A stretch of DNA of 64,000 nt. Source: Bacillota bacterium. GTDB taxonomy: Bacteria; Bacillota; Clostridia; Peptostreptococcales; Anaerovoracaceae. The notes below the pieces were generated by a model. It was not told the DNA's origin. It ran no database searches and saw only the letters and a list, made by a program, of their open reading frames with translations. The stretch is from positions 1 through 64,000 of the forward strand of contig JAFSUI010000012.1 in assembly GCA_017445315.1 (NCBI GenBank). The letters are read 5' to 3'. Position numbers and translations under genes: made by a program. Numbering within the stretch: the stretch's first letter is position 1; each line of letters opens with the position of its first letter. Below are positions 52,764 to 61,854 of this stretch, piece by piece.

Positions 52764-53578
52764 CTTCTTCTCACTCTTTCGTATATTACTATCCCAAGTG
52801 CCATTGCGGCGTTTAGGGACTCTATTCCTTCTCTCATCGGAATCATAAGATTCATTTCCGATATCTCAAGTATTTCTTTGCTTATTCCTCCGCCCTCGTT
52901 TCCGACGATAATCGCAAGCCTTTCATCGGGTGGCATGTCATAGAACATTTTGCCTCCTCGTGGGTCTATGGATATCGGCTTTATACCGAGTTTCTTAAGT
53001 ACATCCACGAGTTCTTTTGCGTCTTCTACTTCAGCAATCGGAACCCTAAAGACCGAGCCTGCTGCTGCGCGAACGACCTTTGGAGAAAAGACATCCACCG
53101 TTCCTTTGATTGCTATTATTCCGGAAACCCCGGCAGCGTCTGACGTTCTTATTATCGTTCCGACATTTCCGGGATCCTGAAGTCTATCGAGTACGACAAG
53201 GTCTCCATGTTTGAAGGACTCCATACCGCATCTCGGAATAGAAAAAACACCGATGATACTTCTTCCGTTCTCTGTGCTTGCTATCTTATCAAAGAGGTTG
53301 TCACTAAGTTCGTAAAAAGAGATATTCTCAATCGACGGATTGTCTGCCAAAACGATATCGTTTAAGAAATCGGTATAGTCAAAGCCGCTACGAATAATAA
53401 TTTCTTTTAGATTCGCACTACTAGAAACAGCATCCTTAATAAGCAGCTCGCCTTCCACCAAAAAACTGCCCTCCCTCTCTCTGTACTTGCGAGAGAGGAG
53501 CTTCTGCCAGGTTTTATATTTTCCGTTTTCTGCGGAAGTTATTTTCTTGAGAGTAGGAAATCTATCTTTCATACACAT
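52748..53578 (-). CDS. TrmH-family (SPOUT) RNA 2'-O-methyltransferase
   Basis: Knotted SPOUT methyltransferase of about 274-276 residues that methylates a ribose in rRNA or tRNA. The N-terminal substrate-binding domain is followed by the SpoU core: LDRLQDPGNVGTIIRTSDAAG (motif 1), AIIVGNEGGGIS (motif 2) and IPMREGIESLNAAMALGIVIYE (motif 3). ATG 53578 and ATG 53572 are both possible starts. Its position before pheS is common in clostridia, but the target base is not assigned. Confidence 0.88.
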   Translation of the reverse strand: MCMKDRFPTLKKITSAENGKYKTWQKLLSRKYREREGSFLVEGELLIKDAVSSSANLKEIIIRSGFDYTDFLNDIVLADNPSIENISFYELSDNLFDKIASTENGRSIIGVFSIPRCGMESFKHGDLVVLDRLQDPGNVGTIIRTSDAAGVSGIIAIKGTVDVFSPKVVRAAAGSVFRVPIAEVEDAKELVDVLKKLGIKPISIDPRGGKMFYDMPPDERLAIIVGNEGGGISKEILEISEMNLMIPMREGIESLNAAMALGIVIYERVRRRCKKD

Positions 53579-53587
53579 CCATTATGC

Positions 53588-53613
53588 GAAAAAAGCCGGA
53601 ACGAGTCCGGCTT
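53588..53613 (-). terminator. Intrinsic terminator after ftsZ
   Basis: AAGCCGGA (53593-53600) and TCCGGCTT (53606-53613) with TTTTTT on the minus strand, 15-40 bp past the ftsZ stop. Confidence 0.85.
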
Positions 53614-53626
53614 ATACGCTGGATTC

Positions 53627-54763
53627 TTATTTCTTGAGGAACTTCGGAATGCCGAATATGGAATCCTCTTCTTCTACCTCTGGTTCTTCGCCTGATTCTT
53701 CAAAGAGTTCGCCCAGGGTTACTTCCCTTGCGGTAAGTCCTTCTTCAGTGATAATCTCTGTGTTTACCGTTGCTTCCTCTTTGCGGCTTGGCTGAAAGGT
53801 TCTTCTTGTACCGTCTTCAAATCCGGTAGCAATTACAGTAATGGAGAGGCTGTCCTTTGCGTTTTCGTCAATGGCAGCACCAAAGATGAGGATTGCATCG
53901 TCATCGGCCTTTTCTTCAACCATGCGTGCAACTTCGTTAACTTCGAGCATTCCCATATCGTATCCGCCGGAGATGTAAAGCAGTATTGCCTTTGCTCCGT
54001 TGATGGATGTCTCAAGCAGCGGGCTCTCTGTAGCCTGAACAACTGCGTCGCGCGCTCTTGTCTCGCCCTTTCCTGTACCAACTCCCATGTGAGCTATACC
54101 GCGATCCGTCATTACAGACTTGACATCTGCGAAGTCCACGTTGATGAGCGCGTAGTCGGAAATGAGATCCGTAATACCCTGAACACCCTGTCTCAATACA
54201 TCGTCAGCCATATTGAATGCCTCTAGCATTGTTGTATGCTCTGTGCTGGATTCAATCAGCTTGTCGTTAGGAACAACTACGAGAGAATCAACATACATCT
54301 TGAGGAAGTCGAGGACAAGCTCTGCCTGTTTCATTCTCTTTCTGCCCTCACAGGTAAACGGCTTGGTTACAACAGCAACTGTAAGGATTCCCATATCCTT
54401 AGAAAGCTTTGCGATAATCGGAGCTGCTCCTGTACCTGTACCACCACCCATGCCTGCGGTGATGAATACCATGTCGGCACCCTCAAGTACATCCGTGATG
54501 ATGTCGATTGTCTCTTCAGCGGAGCGCTGTCCAATGTCAGGGTTTCCGCCTGCACCAAGTCCTCTGGTGAGTTTTTCACCGATTTGGATTTTGGTGTCGG
54601 CATTGCATTTGTTAAGTGCCTGTCTGTCCGTGTTTACAGCGATGAACTGTACACCCTTTAGGCCGGCATCGATCATGCGGTTAACGGCGTTACAGCCACC
54701 GCCGCCTACGCCAATTACTTTTATAACCGCCGAGTTATCTCTTTCGGATTCAAATTGCAGCAT
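53627..54763 (-). CDS. ftsZ: Cell division protein FtsZ
   Basis: Tubulin-like GTPase that builds the division ring. The ~378-residue protein has the GTP-loop [13 protein letters not shown] (18-30), the signature [10 protein letters not shown] (about 106-115) and [11 protein letters not shown]. The C-terminal end [10 protein letters not shown] is the usual conserved tail for partner binding. The start is ATG 54761-54763 (AGGAGG site); the frame is open to 54784. It lies past a terminator (54914-54959) from ftsQ, so it has its own promoter. Confidence 0.97.
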   Translation of the reverse strand: MLQFESERDNSAVIKVIGVGGGGCNAVNRMIDAGLKGVQFIAVNTDRQALNKCNADTKIQIGEKLTRGLGAGGNPDIGQRSAEETIDIITDVLEGADMVFITAGMGGGTGTGAAPIIAKLSKDMGILTVAVVTKPFTCEGRKRMKQAELVLDFLKMYVDSLVVVPNDKLIESSTEHTTMLEAFNMADDVLRQGVQGITDLISDYALINVDFADVKSVMTDRGIAHMGVGTGKGETRARDAVVQATESPLLETSINGAKAILLYISGGYDMGMLEVNEVARMVEEKADDDAILIFGAAIDENAKDSLSITVIATGFEDGTRRTFQPSRKEEATVNTEIITEEGLTAREVTLGELFEESGEEPEVEEEDSIFGIPKFLKK

Positions 54764-54799
54764 ATTATGCCTCCTATATTCCATTCACAAATATACCTA

Positions 54800-54805
54800 A
54801 TTATA
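54800..54805 (-). promoter_or_regulatory. Possible -10 box of the ftsZ promoter
   Basis: TATAAT on the minus strand about 40 bp upstream of ftsZ. The -35 region is poor, so this is tentative. Confidence 0.35.
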
Positions 54806-54913
54806 CTATATAGAAATTTTAAATGCACCACTTTTTTGTGTATTTTTTGGGGTTTTTCGCCATTTTTTTGAGGATGTTCCACCGATTTGGTTTGCAATAA
54901 AACATATTATGAT

Positions 54914-54959
54914 AACAAAAATGCCTTGAGCCTAAATCGGTCTTCAAGGCATTTTTGTT
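54914..54959 (-). terminator. Intrinsic terminator after ftsQ
   Basis: A 17-position stem pairs AACAAAAATGCCTTGA (54914-54929) with its near complement (54943-54959), loop 13, T run inside the stem end. Confidence 0.85.
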
Positions 54960-54990
54960 ATAAGAAAGCATTTACGAATTTGTCTTTGTA

Positions 54991-55779
54991 TCAATCTCCG
55001 TCTTCTATGTCCGGAGTAAATATTACATTTCCACTTCCGCCCATCTTGATTGTTCCCCTGCTCACGCCTTTTTCAAAAAGATCGCTTACAACAAGTTGAA
55101 CTTCTCCTGCCTCTATAGCAGAAAATACTTCCGAAGCTGTTCCCTTTACTATTAACGTGTCATAGATATATGCCTTTATTACCGCCTTGGATGCATCAAT
55201 CTTCTTGAAGTAAAGATCACCGTCCTGCATGGTCTTTAGCATTCTTAATACCATGGAGAGGTTTTCTTTTTCCTCTGCCTCAAGTGGTTCTCCCACATCC
55301 ATTTTGCTTATCGTAAGGCCCGTGAGGAGTGTAACCTTTGGCTCAACCTCTGTCATCCTAAGAATCACGCCCTCATCGTCCATTACTATGTATTTATCGC
55401 CGAACTGGATGGCCGCCATCTGCTGTCTCTCTTCAACGCGGATAACTATCGTTGAAGGGAGTTTACGCTTTATCTCAATAATCTTGAAGAACGGATTCTT
55501 TTCTAGATTCTCCTCCATCTGCTTTATCTCTGCATCAAAGATAATATTGTTTCCGGTCTTGGCATCCGCAAGGCTTATAATCCCGTTTTTCGTATAATAG
55601 GTGTTCCCCTCAACTTCTATATTCTTGATGAGGAAATAATCCGACTTAACGAAGAGAAACGCCGCACCCAAAAGCAGAAGAATAATCAGCGAATTCCTTA
55701 GGAAATGGGATTTGCGTTTTTTCTTCTTTACGACGGGTTCATCGTGTATTTCAAAATTTGCATTCTTCTTACTTCTCAT
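54991..55779 (-). CDS. ftsQ: Cell division protein FtsQ/DivIB
   Basis: Bitopic divisome protein. The 262-residue chain has a basic N-terminus, a transmembrane helix (about 26-45), an extracytoplasmic POTRA domain (about 48-118, IKNIEVEGNTYYTKNGI) and an FtsQ/DivIB beta domain. It overlaps murG by 11 bp. The gene ends in a strong terminator. Confidence 0.9.
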   Translation of the reverse strand: MRSKKNANFEIHDEPVVKKKKRKSHFLRNSLIILLLLGAAFLFVKSDYFLIKNIEVEGNTYYTKNGIISLADAKTGNNIIFDAEIKQMEENLEKNPFFKIIEIKRKLPSTIVIRVEERQQMAAIQFGDKYIVMDDEGVILRMTEVEPKVTLLTGLTISKMDVGEPLEAEEKENLSMVLRMLKTMQDGDLYFKKIDASKAVIKAYIYDTLIVKGTASEVFSAIEAGEVQLVVSDLFEKGVSRGTIKMGGSGNVIFTPDIEDGD

Positions 55780-56890
55780 AGTCAGCCATTATTTCTTCAT
55801 AAATCCTGGATGCAACCTTTGATGGTGCGATTCTGAGATTTGCCTCACTCATCAGGTTAAGCTTCTCCGGATTGTTCTTTAATTCCTCTATCTTTTCGCA
55901 AACGACTGAAGGATCCGCATCTTTTTGCTCATATAGAATCGCACCGCCTGCGTCTCTAATCGTCTTTGCATTAAAATACTGATGGTTCCCTACGGAATCC
56001 GGAATAGGAACTATTATCATTGGCCTACCTGCAACGAGTACTTCCGCAAGCGTCATTGCCCCTGCCCTACAGATGACCAAATCTGCGGCGCCTATGCAGT
56101 CCTTGATATTGCTTATAAAGCTTTCAAACCTTATATGTCCTCCAAGCTCTATTCCGGCAAAGCCTGCCTTATCGCTATACTCCTCAAAATATTGCTTACC
56201 TGTTCCGCAGATTAATGTGCAGCCTTCGTCGTTATTGATTCTCTTTGCGTATTCCAATGCTATATCGTTAAGAACCATTGCGCCGAGACTTCCTCCTACC
56301 GAGAAAACAACAAAATTGTCTTCAGGGATTCCCATTTTCCTTCGCGATTCTTTTTTGTCAAGATTTCTAAACTCGTCTCTAACGGGGTTTCCGACATAAA
56401 GTGTTTTCTCCGGATAGCCGAGAGCATCCTCTGTGCCGGGAAATCCTATGAAAATCTTTCTGGCCTTCTTTGCCAAGAGTTTATTCCCTCTTCCCGGAGA
56501 CGCATTCTGTTCGTGTATATAGCATTTGATTCCGAGCCTTTCGGCAGCGGTTATTACCGGAAAAGATACAAATCCTCCCGTTCCTATCACAAAGTCGGGC
56601 CTAAACCTTTTTAAGATGTAAAGCGACTTTGTTATTCCCGCAAGCATTGAAGTTGATGACTTAAATACCTCGCGTAAATCCCAAAAGAATCCGCCACCAA
56701 GCTGAAGCCATCTTGACGGTACAGACTTAAACGGTATTCCGTGCGCTGGCGCTTCTCTCGTCTCTATCGCATCATGATGACCGATATAGAGAAACTCCGC
56801 TTCCGGATTATTCTTCATAAATTCTTCTGCTATGGCAAGCGCCGGAAAGAAGTGTCCACCGGATCCGCCGCCTGTGAACACTACTCTCAT
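55769..56890 (-). CDS. murG: UDP-GlcNAc:undecaprenyl-pyrophosphoryl-MurNAc-pentapeptide GlcNAc transferase
   Basis: Adds GlcNAc to lipid I to make lipid II. The 373 residues begin with FTGGGSGGHFFPALAIAEEF (glycine-rich loop 1), and the second GxGGS block is FSVGGSLGAMVLNDIA near 180-195. The sugar-nucleotide site RAGAMTLAEVLVAGRP follows. It overlaps ftsW by 4 bp (ATGA) and ftsQ by 11 bp. Confidence 0.96.
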   Translation of the reverse strand: MRVVFTGGGSGGHFFPALAIAEEFMKNNPEAEFLYIGHHDAIETREAPAHGIPFKSVPSRWLQLGGGFFWDLREVFKSSTSMLAGITKSLYILKRFRPDFVIGTGGFVSFPVITAAERLGIKCYIHEQNASPGRGNKLLAKKARKIFIGFPGTEDALGYPEKTLYVGNPVRDEFRNLDKKESRRKMGIPEDNFVVFSVGGSLGAMVLNDIALEYAKRINNDEGCTLICGTGKQYFEEYSDKAGFAGIELGGHIRFESFISNIKDCIGAADLVICRAGAMTLAEVLVAGRPMIIVPIPDSVGNHQYFNAKTIRDAGGAILYEQKDADPSVVCEKIEELKNNPEKLNLMSEANLRIAPSKVASRIYEEIMADYEK

Positions 56891-58068
56891 ACCTCATCCT
56901 CTTCGTCAATATTTCTGTATCTTGATACGTTTAACACAATGCCAATCAGAAACATGAATATCCATAGTGAGTTTCCGCCGTAGCTTACAAACGGAAGTGC
57001 AATACCTGTCGGCGGCATAGATGATGTTACTACCGCAACATTCAGTATTACCTGTGAAGCTACCATTATGGCAACACCTGCAGATAGAAGCATTCCAAAA
57101 TTATCTTTGCTTCTAATGCAGATATAGAATAATCTCCATACGAGAAGAGCATATACGGCCATAAGTCCAAGTATCCCGATGAAACCCAGCTCCTCGCCTA
57201 CTATCGCGAGTATAAAATCGTTCTGCGGTTCAGGAAGATATAGATTTTTCTGAACGCTCTGTCCAAGTCCTTTGCCGTAAAGGCCACCGGAACCTAGGGC
57301 AAGAAGCCCCTGCACAACCTGATATCCACTTCCAAGCGCATCCTGGAACGGATCCATAAAACTCGTAACACGCTCATGCCAGTATCCGTCATCAATGAAC
57401 ATGAGATAGTATCCCCCTGCTACGGCACCACCTGCCATGAGCACAAGATATCTCCAATGCATACCCGCAACAAAGGCTATCCCCACAGATATTATAACAA
57501 CAGTGATTGCAGTTGATAGGTTCGGCTGCTTGATAATAAGTGCGCCAACAATCGCCGTATAAAGAAATACACCAAGGATTCCTCTAAGACTTCTTCCTCT
57601 ACTCATATCGGTCGCAAAATATGTTGAACAAGCGATGATCAAAAAGAGCTTTGCGAGTTCTCCCGGCATGATTGTAAAACCAACATTACCTACTCCTATA
57701 TAAAGCCATCTTGTTGCTCCGTTAAACGTCCTACCCATTGGTGTAAAAAGAAGCACCAACATTATTACACCGATGATTCCCATCGGATATGCAAAAGCCT
57801 TCCAGACGTTATAGTTCATATTGGATACGATATACATAATAACGAATCCGCTGAATACAAAGAATGCCTGCTTCCAGAGATAAGAGTATGGTGTTCCGTT
57901 ATCATTTATGGCATTGTAATAGCTTGCACTAAAAACCATGACCATTCCAAAAACGGAAAGAATCGTAGTTAGAATAATCAAGACAGAATCTGCGTTTCCT
58001 CTTACTATTCCTTTTTTCACAGGATTCAATTTAATTGTTCCGTCTTGTCTAGCTGTAGCCTTGGTCAT
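56887..58068 (-). CDS. ftsW: SEDS-family glycosyltransferase FtsW/SpoVE
   Basis: Polymerises lipid II as a partner of the class B penicillin-binding protein SpoVD. The 393 residues have about ten transmembrane helices with the family blocks GATRWLYIG, GRSLRG and the late PPTGIALPFVSYGGNSLW. The division (FtsW) and sporulation (SpoVE) roles cannot be told apart by sequence alone. It overlaps murG by 4 bp and lies 1 bp from murD. Confidence 0.95.
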   Translation of the reverse strand: MTKATARQDGTIKLNPVKKGIVRGNADSVLIILTTILSVFGMVMVFSASYYNAINDNGTPYSYLWKQAFFVFSGFVIMYIVSNMNYNVWKAFAYPMGIIGVIMLVLLFTPMGRTFNGATRWLYIGVGNVGFTIMPGELAKLFLIIACSTYFATDMSRGRSLRGILGVFLYTAIVGALIIKQPNLSTAITVVIISVGIAFVAGMHWRYLVLMAGGAVAGGYYLMFIDDGYWHERVTSFMDPFQDALGSGYQVVQGLLALGSGGLYGKGLGQSVQKNLYLPEPQNDFILAIVGEELGFIGILGLMAVYALLVWRLFYICIRSKDNFGMLLSAGVAIMVASQVILNVAVVTSSMPPTGIALPFVSYGGNSLWIFMFLIGIVLNVSRYRNIDEEDEV

Positions 58069-58069
58069 C

Positions 58070-59443
58070 CTATCTCCTCAGTGCTTCAACGCAGTCCTTA
58101 AAGTGATCTCCACGCTGTTCAAAATTATCGTACATATCCCAGCTCGCACACGCCGGTGAAAGAAGGACCGTATCACCGGGCTCTGCAAGTTCAGCTGCCT
58201 TTCTAACGCATTCAGGCATATCTTTACAGAAAACATAGTCCGTAAAACCGTTCTTCTCCGCAGCGTCCGCTATTATCTGAGCATCCCTACCTAAAAGAAC
58301 CATTTTTTTAACCGCTCCGTTAAAGGACTTGATAAACGGATCAAAGTCCTGAGCCTTTCCGTCTCCTCCTGCAATCAGGATAATATTCTCTTTTATCGCC
58401 TTAATGGCTGTTATCGCGGCGTCAACGTTGGTGCCTTTAGAGTCGTTATAATACATTATATCGTCAACCATTCCGACATACTCAATTCTGTGCTCTACGC
58501 CTGCAAATACTATTATTGCCCTACCTATAACATCAGGCTCAATTCCTGCAAAATAAGCGATTGCGGAAGCCGCGAGTATATTTTCAACATTGTGATCGCC
58601 GATTATTTTAACGTCATCCAGGTTGCAGATTTCTACTTCTTTTTCGTCGTCTTTTATATATACTTTGCCGTTCCTTACAAATGCACCATAGTCAAGCTCT
58701 TCCTTTCTGCTGAACGGCACTATTCTGGCCTTGCAGTTCTCACAAAGTGCATAGCAATTCTTATCGTCATAGTTGATTATTAAAAAATTTGATTCTGTCT
58801 GATTTTCAAAAATCTTAGCCTTTGCTGCCCCATAGGCCTCCATTGTATGATGCCTGTTAAGATGGTCCGGCGTAAGATTTAATATCGCCGATATCTGTGG
58901 CTTAAAATACTTGGTTGTTTCTAACTGGAAGCTACTTACCTCCGTGATAAGCCAATCCTGCTCGTCTGCCTTTGCTGCATCTGCAATTGCAGCTGTTCCT
59001 ATATTTCCAACAACATGAGTCTTTCTTCCGGATGCTCTAAAAATCTCTCCGACTAGAGTGGTGGTTGTGGTCTTTCCGTTTGTTCCCGTGATTCCCACAA
59101 TATGTCCCCTGGTGACTCTGTATGCGAGTTCGATTTCTCCGGTTATCTCCACGCCCTTTGCTGCGGCGTCCTGGATAAATCCAAGTTCCGGCGTTACGCC
59201 CGGGCTCAGGATGAGCATGTCAAACTGTGACATATCTTCGGGAATGTGCTCAAAATAGCATTCTACATTCCTGCCCTTTAGAAAGGTTATTAGATTTTTG
59301 TCAAATGTGCTCTCTGCCTTTGCGTCATGCACACTTACTATTGCCCCCATATCAAGAAGCGTCTGGCACACAGCGATTCCTGTGCGCGCAAGACCAACAA
59401 TCAATACTTTCTTCCCCTGTAAATTATCCAAATTTGTACGCAT
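58070..59443 (-). CDS. murD: UDP-N-acetylmuramoylalanine-D-glutamate ligase
   Basis: Adds D-Glu to UDP-MurNAc-Ala. The 457 residues have the N-terminal Rossmann fold (VLIVGLARTGIAVC), the ATP loop GITGTNGKTTTTTL (about 113-126) and the HRIEYVG and YNDSKGTN blocks. It is within the cluster between mraY and ftsW. Confidence 0.97.
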   Translation of the reverse strand: MRTNLDNLQGKKVLIVGLARTGIAVCQTLLDMGAIVSVHDAKAESTFDKNLITFLKGRNVECYFEHIPEDMSQFDMLILSPGVTPELGFIQDAAAKGVEITGEIELAYRVTRGHIVGITGTNGKTTTTTLVGEIFRASGRKTHVVGNIGTAAIADAAKADEQDWLITEVSSFQLETTKYFKPQISAILNLTPDHLNRHHTMEAYGAAKAKIFENQTESNFLIINYDDKNCYALCENCKARIVPFSRKEELDYGAFVRNGKVYIKDDEKEVEICNLDDVKIIGDHNVENILAASAIAYFAGIEPDVIGRAIIVFAGVEHRIEYVGMVDDIMYYNDSKGTNVDAAITAIKAIKENIILIAGGDGKAQDFDPFIKSFNGAVKKMVLLGRDAQIIADAAEKNGFTDYVFCKDMPECVRKAAELAEPGDTVLLSPACASWDMYDNFEQRGDHFKDCVEALRR

Positions 59444-59463
59444 GACCTACTCCAATCCTCTCG

Positions 59464-60432
59464 CTATGCCCTAAGTAAGAATATGGCGTATGCGAGCAAC
59501 GAACAAACAAGTGTAACTCCCCAGAACATAAAAACAACATTCTTTTCGCTCATGCCGCCGAGTTCAAAATGATGATGAATCGGTGACATGCGGAATATTC
59601 TCTTTCCCCTGGTCTGGAAACTGATTACCTGAATGATTACCGATAGTGATTCCATAACATAGATGAAGCCCGCTATCAATAGGAAGAATTCCATCTTCAT
59701 TACTATGGTTATTACTGCAACCGCAGAGCCGAGCGCCATTGAGCCTGTATCTCCCATGAAGAGCTTTGCAGGATTCTTATTGAATACAAGAAATCCTAGG
59801 CAAACTCCGCAGAGCGCTGCGCTGAAGCTCGTCGGCGATGCCTGGCCGAGCTTTAGTCCCATGAGTGCAAAGAAGAATGCAACTATCGCAGTTACTCCGG
59901 AGCAAAGTCCATCAAGTCCATCTGTAAGATTTACGCTGTTAGCCATCGCAACAAGAACAAATGCAACAAACGGTATATATAATGCTCCAAAGTTAACCTG
60001 TTTTCCATAGAACGGAATATATACGGCGGTTCCAAGATCCGTAAAGAATCTGATATAAACGCCTAGTGCGATTCCAAGAAGAAGCTGAAGTGCAAGTTTC
60101 TGTTTTGCCGTAAGTCCAAGATTATGCTTTGCCGCAACCTTGATATAATCATCCATAAATCCGATTCCACCAAGGAGTAAAGTAACTACAAGCATAAGAA
60201 TTGATATCTTGGAAATACCAACCATTGCGAATGTTACAATTACAAGTGCAGCAATCATAGCAAGTCCGCCCATGGTCGGCGTACCTGCCTTCTTCTGATG
60301 CGACGACGGTCCGTCCTCGCGAATATACTGTTTGAACTGATGATTCTTTAAGAATGGGATCTCAAGAAAAGTTAATAATCCCGAAACAACTGCCCCCAAA
60401 AGAACTACCAATACTACGCGCAAAAAATCCAT
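59464..60432 (-). CDS. mraY: Phospho-N-acetylmuramoyl-pentapeptide transferase
   Basis: Makes lipid I at the membrane. The 322 residues have about ten helices and conserved GTPTMGG (about 50-57), NLTDGLDGL (Asp cluster), FMGDTGSMALG and PIHHHFELGG. These match MraY in full. Confidence 0.97.
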   Translation of the reverse strand: MDFLRVVLVVLLGAVVSGLLTFLEIPFLKNHQFKQYIREDGPSSHQKKAGTPTMGGLAMIAALVIVTFAMVGISKISILMLVVTLLLGGIGFMDDYIKVAAKHNLGLTAKQKLALQLLLGIALGVYIRFFTDLGTAVYIPFYGKQVNFGALYIPFVAFVLVAMANSVNLTDGLDGLCSGVTAIVAFFFALMGLKLGQASPTSFSAALCGVCLGFLVFNKNPAKLFMGDTGSMALGSAVAVITIVMKMEFFLLIAGFIYVMESLSVIIQVISFQTRGKRIFRMSPIHHHFELGGMSEKNVVFMFWGVTLVCSLLAYAIFLLRA

Positions 60433-60444
60433 CTCTCTACCCTA

Positions 60445-61845
60445 CTAGTTTTTATACTCTTCCTCAATTCTCGCCACAAGTTCATCAAGCGCCATGCCGC
60501 GCGATGCTTTTACGAGAACCAAATCCCCTGCTTTAATAATCCCCTTTATTGCTTGGAACGCATCGTCCAGATTGTTACAACGAATGACCTTTGTTGATGC
60601 GCTGTTTACTGACTCTGCACCTTCCGCAATCGCCTTCGCTTTTTCTCCGACTGTTATGATATATTCCGGATTCTTTTCTGCCGCGAAAGCTCCAACGCCA
60701 AAATGCATCTTCTCGCTCTCTTCTCCGAGCTCATTCATATCTCCGAGCACGGCAATCTTTCTCTCCCCGTCTCCACGCATCAATGTTGATACGGCAGACT
60801 TCATTGATTCAGGTGCGGCATTGTATGAATCGTCTATGATTTCAAAACCGCCGACCTTTATAAGTTTCAGTCTGCTTCCGGTGGTCGTCATATTCTTCAT
60901 GCCACCGATTGCATCTTCTATAGATACTCCTATGGCGTTTGCTCCCGCTATCGCAAGTGCGGCGTTTATCGCATTATGTTCGCCCGGAATCGGAAGTTCA
61001 ACATCGTAGGTCTTTCCATCATGTGAAAGTGTAAAGATAAGTCCCTCTAGACTTTTTTCTCTAACATCGGAAACCATATAATCAACTTCGCATAGAGCTT
61101 TTTCACTTCCGACAAAGACTACATCGTACGGCAGATTCTCTTTCTTTAGCGAAGAGAGCTTATCGTCATCTGCGTTTACTACCAATGTATTTCCTTCAGA
61201 GAAATACTTGGCTATTCCCATCTTTGCTTCAAAGATTCTTTCTCTCGTCTTGAAAAACTCTATATGCGAGACGCCGATATTTGTTATGACGGCAACATTC
61301 GGTCTAACTATATCTGCAAGTCGCGAAATCTCATCCATTCCGCGGTCCGTTCCCATCTCAGTAATCCCCGCTTCCATCTTATGATCAAAACTAAGAACTG
61401 TGAGCGGAAGTCCTGTTTCAGAATTATAATTCTTTTCGTTCTTTCCGGAGACAAATGTGCTGCTTACTGCAGCAAAGAGAAGATCTCTTGTCGTAGTTTT
61501 CCCGACGCTTCCCGTCACTGCAATTTTCTTCATGTCCAAATGCGAGGACATATACCAGCGGCTCAGTTCCTGAAGACCATATACGGATTCCTCAACGAGA
61601 ACGCATGCCATGCCATCAGGAACTTCTACTTCTCTTGATACAAGCGCGCATGATGCACCCTTCTCGCGAGCAGACTCTAAAAAATTATGTCCGTCCGTAC
61701 GCTCTCCGGGTATGGCAACAAAAAGCGAATTCTCACCTACAATTCTGGAGTCCATACAAACGCTGTCTATCGCAGCATTTGGATCTCCGCATATTAGTTT
61801 TCCGCCTGTGGCAACTACTACATCGCCTACATAAAATCTATCCAT
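60445..61845 (-). CDS. murF: UDP-N-acetylmuramoyl-tripeptide-D-alanyl-D-alanine ligase
   Basis: Adds D-Ala-D-Ala to complete the pentapeptide precursor. The 466 residues have an N-terminal Mur ligase domain, the ATP loop TGSVGKTTTRDL (about 110-121), and the YNAAPESMKSAV and VLGDMNELGEES blocks. It follows spoVD by 10 bp. Confidence 0.97.
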   Translation of the reverse strand: MDRFYVGDVVVATGGKLICGDPNAAIDSVCMDSRIVGENSLFVAIPGERTDGHNFLESAREKGASCALVSREVEVPDGMACVLVEESVYGLQELSRWYMSSHLDMKKIAVTGSVGKTTTRDLLFAAVSSTFVSGKNEKNYNSETGLPLTVLSFDHKMEAGITEMGTDRGMDEISRLADIVRPNVAVITNIGVSHIEFFKTRERIFEAKMGIAKYFSEGNTLVVNADDDKLSSLKKENLPYDVVFVGSEKALCEVDYMVSDVREKSLEGLIFTLSHDGKTYDVELPIPGEHNAINAALAIAGANAIGVSIEDAIGGMKNMTTTGSRLKLIKVGGFEIIDDSYNAAPESMKSAVSTLMRGDGERKIAVLGDMNELGEESEKMHFGVGAFAAEKNPEYIITVGEKAKAIAEGAESVNSASTKVIRCNNLDDAFQAIKGIIKAGDLVLVKASRGMALDELVARIEEEYKN

Positions 61846-61854
61846 GCGCCTTCT

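Noticed and set aside
53579..53626. T-box or attenuator before the pheS/pheT group
   Set aside because: The gap to ftsZ is under 50 bp and only holds the ftsZ terminator.
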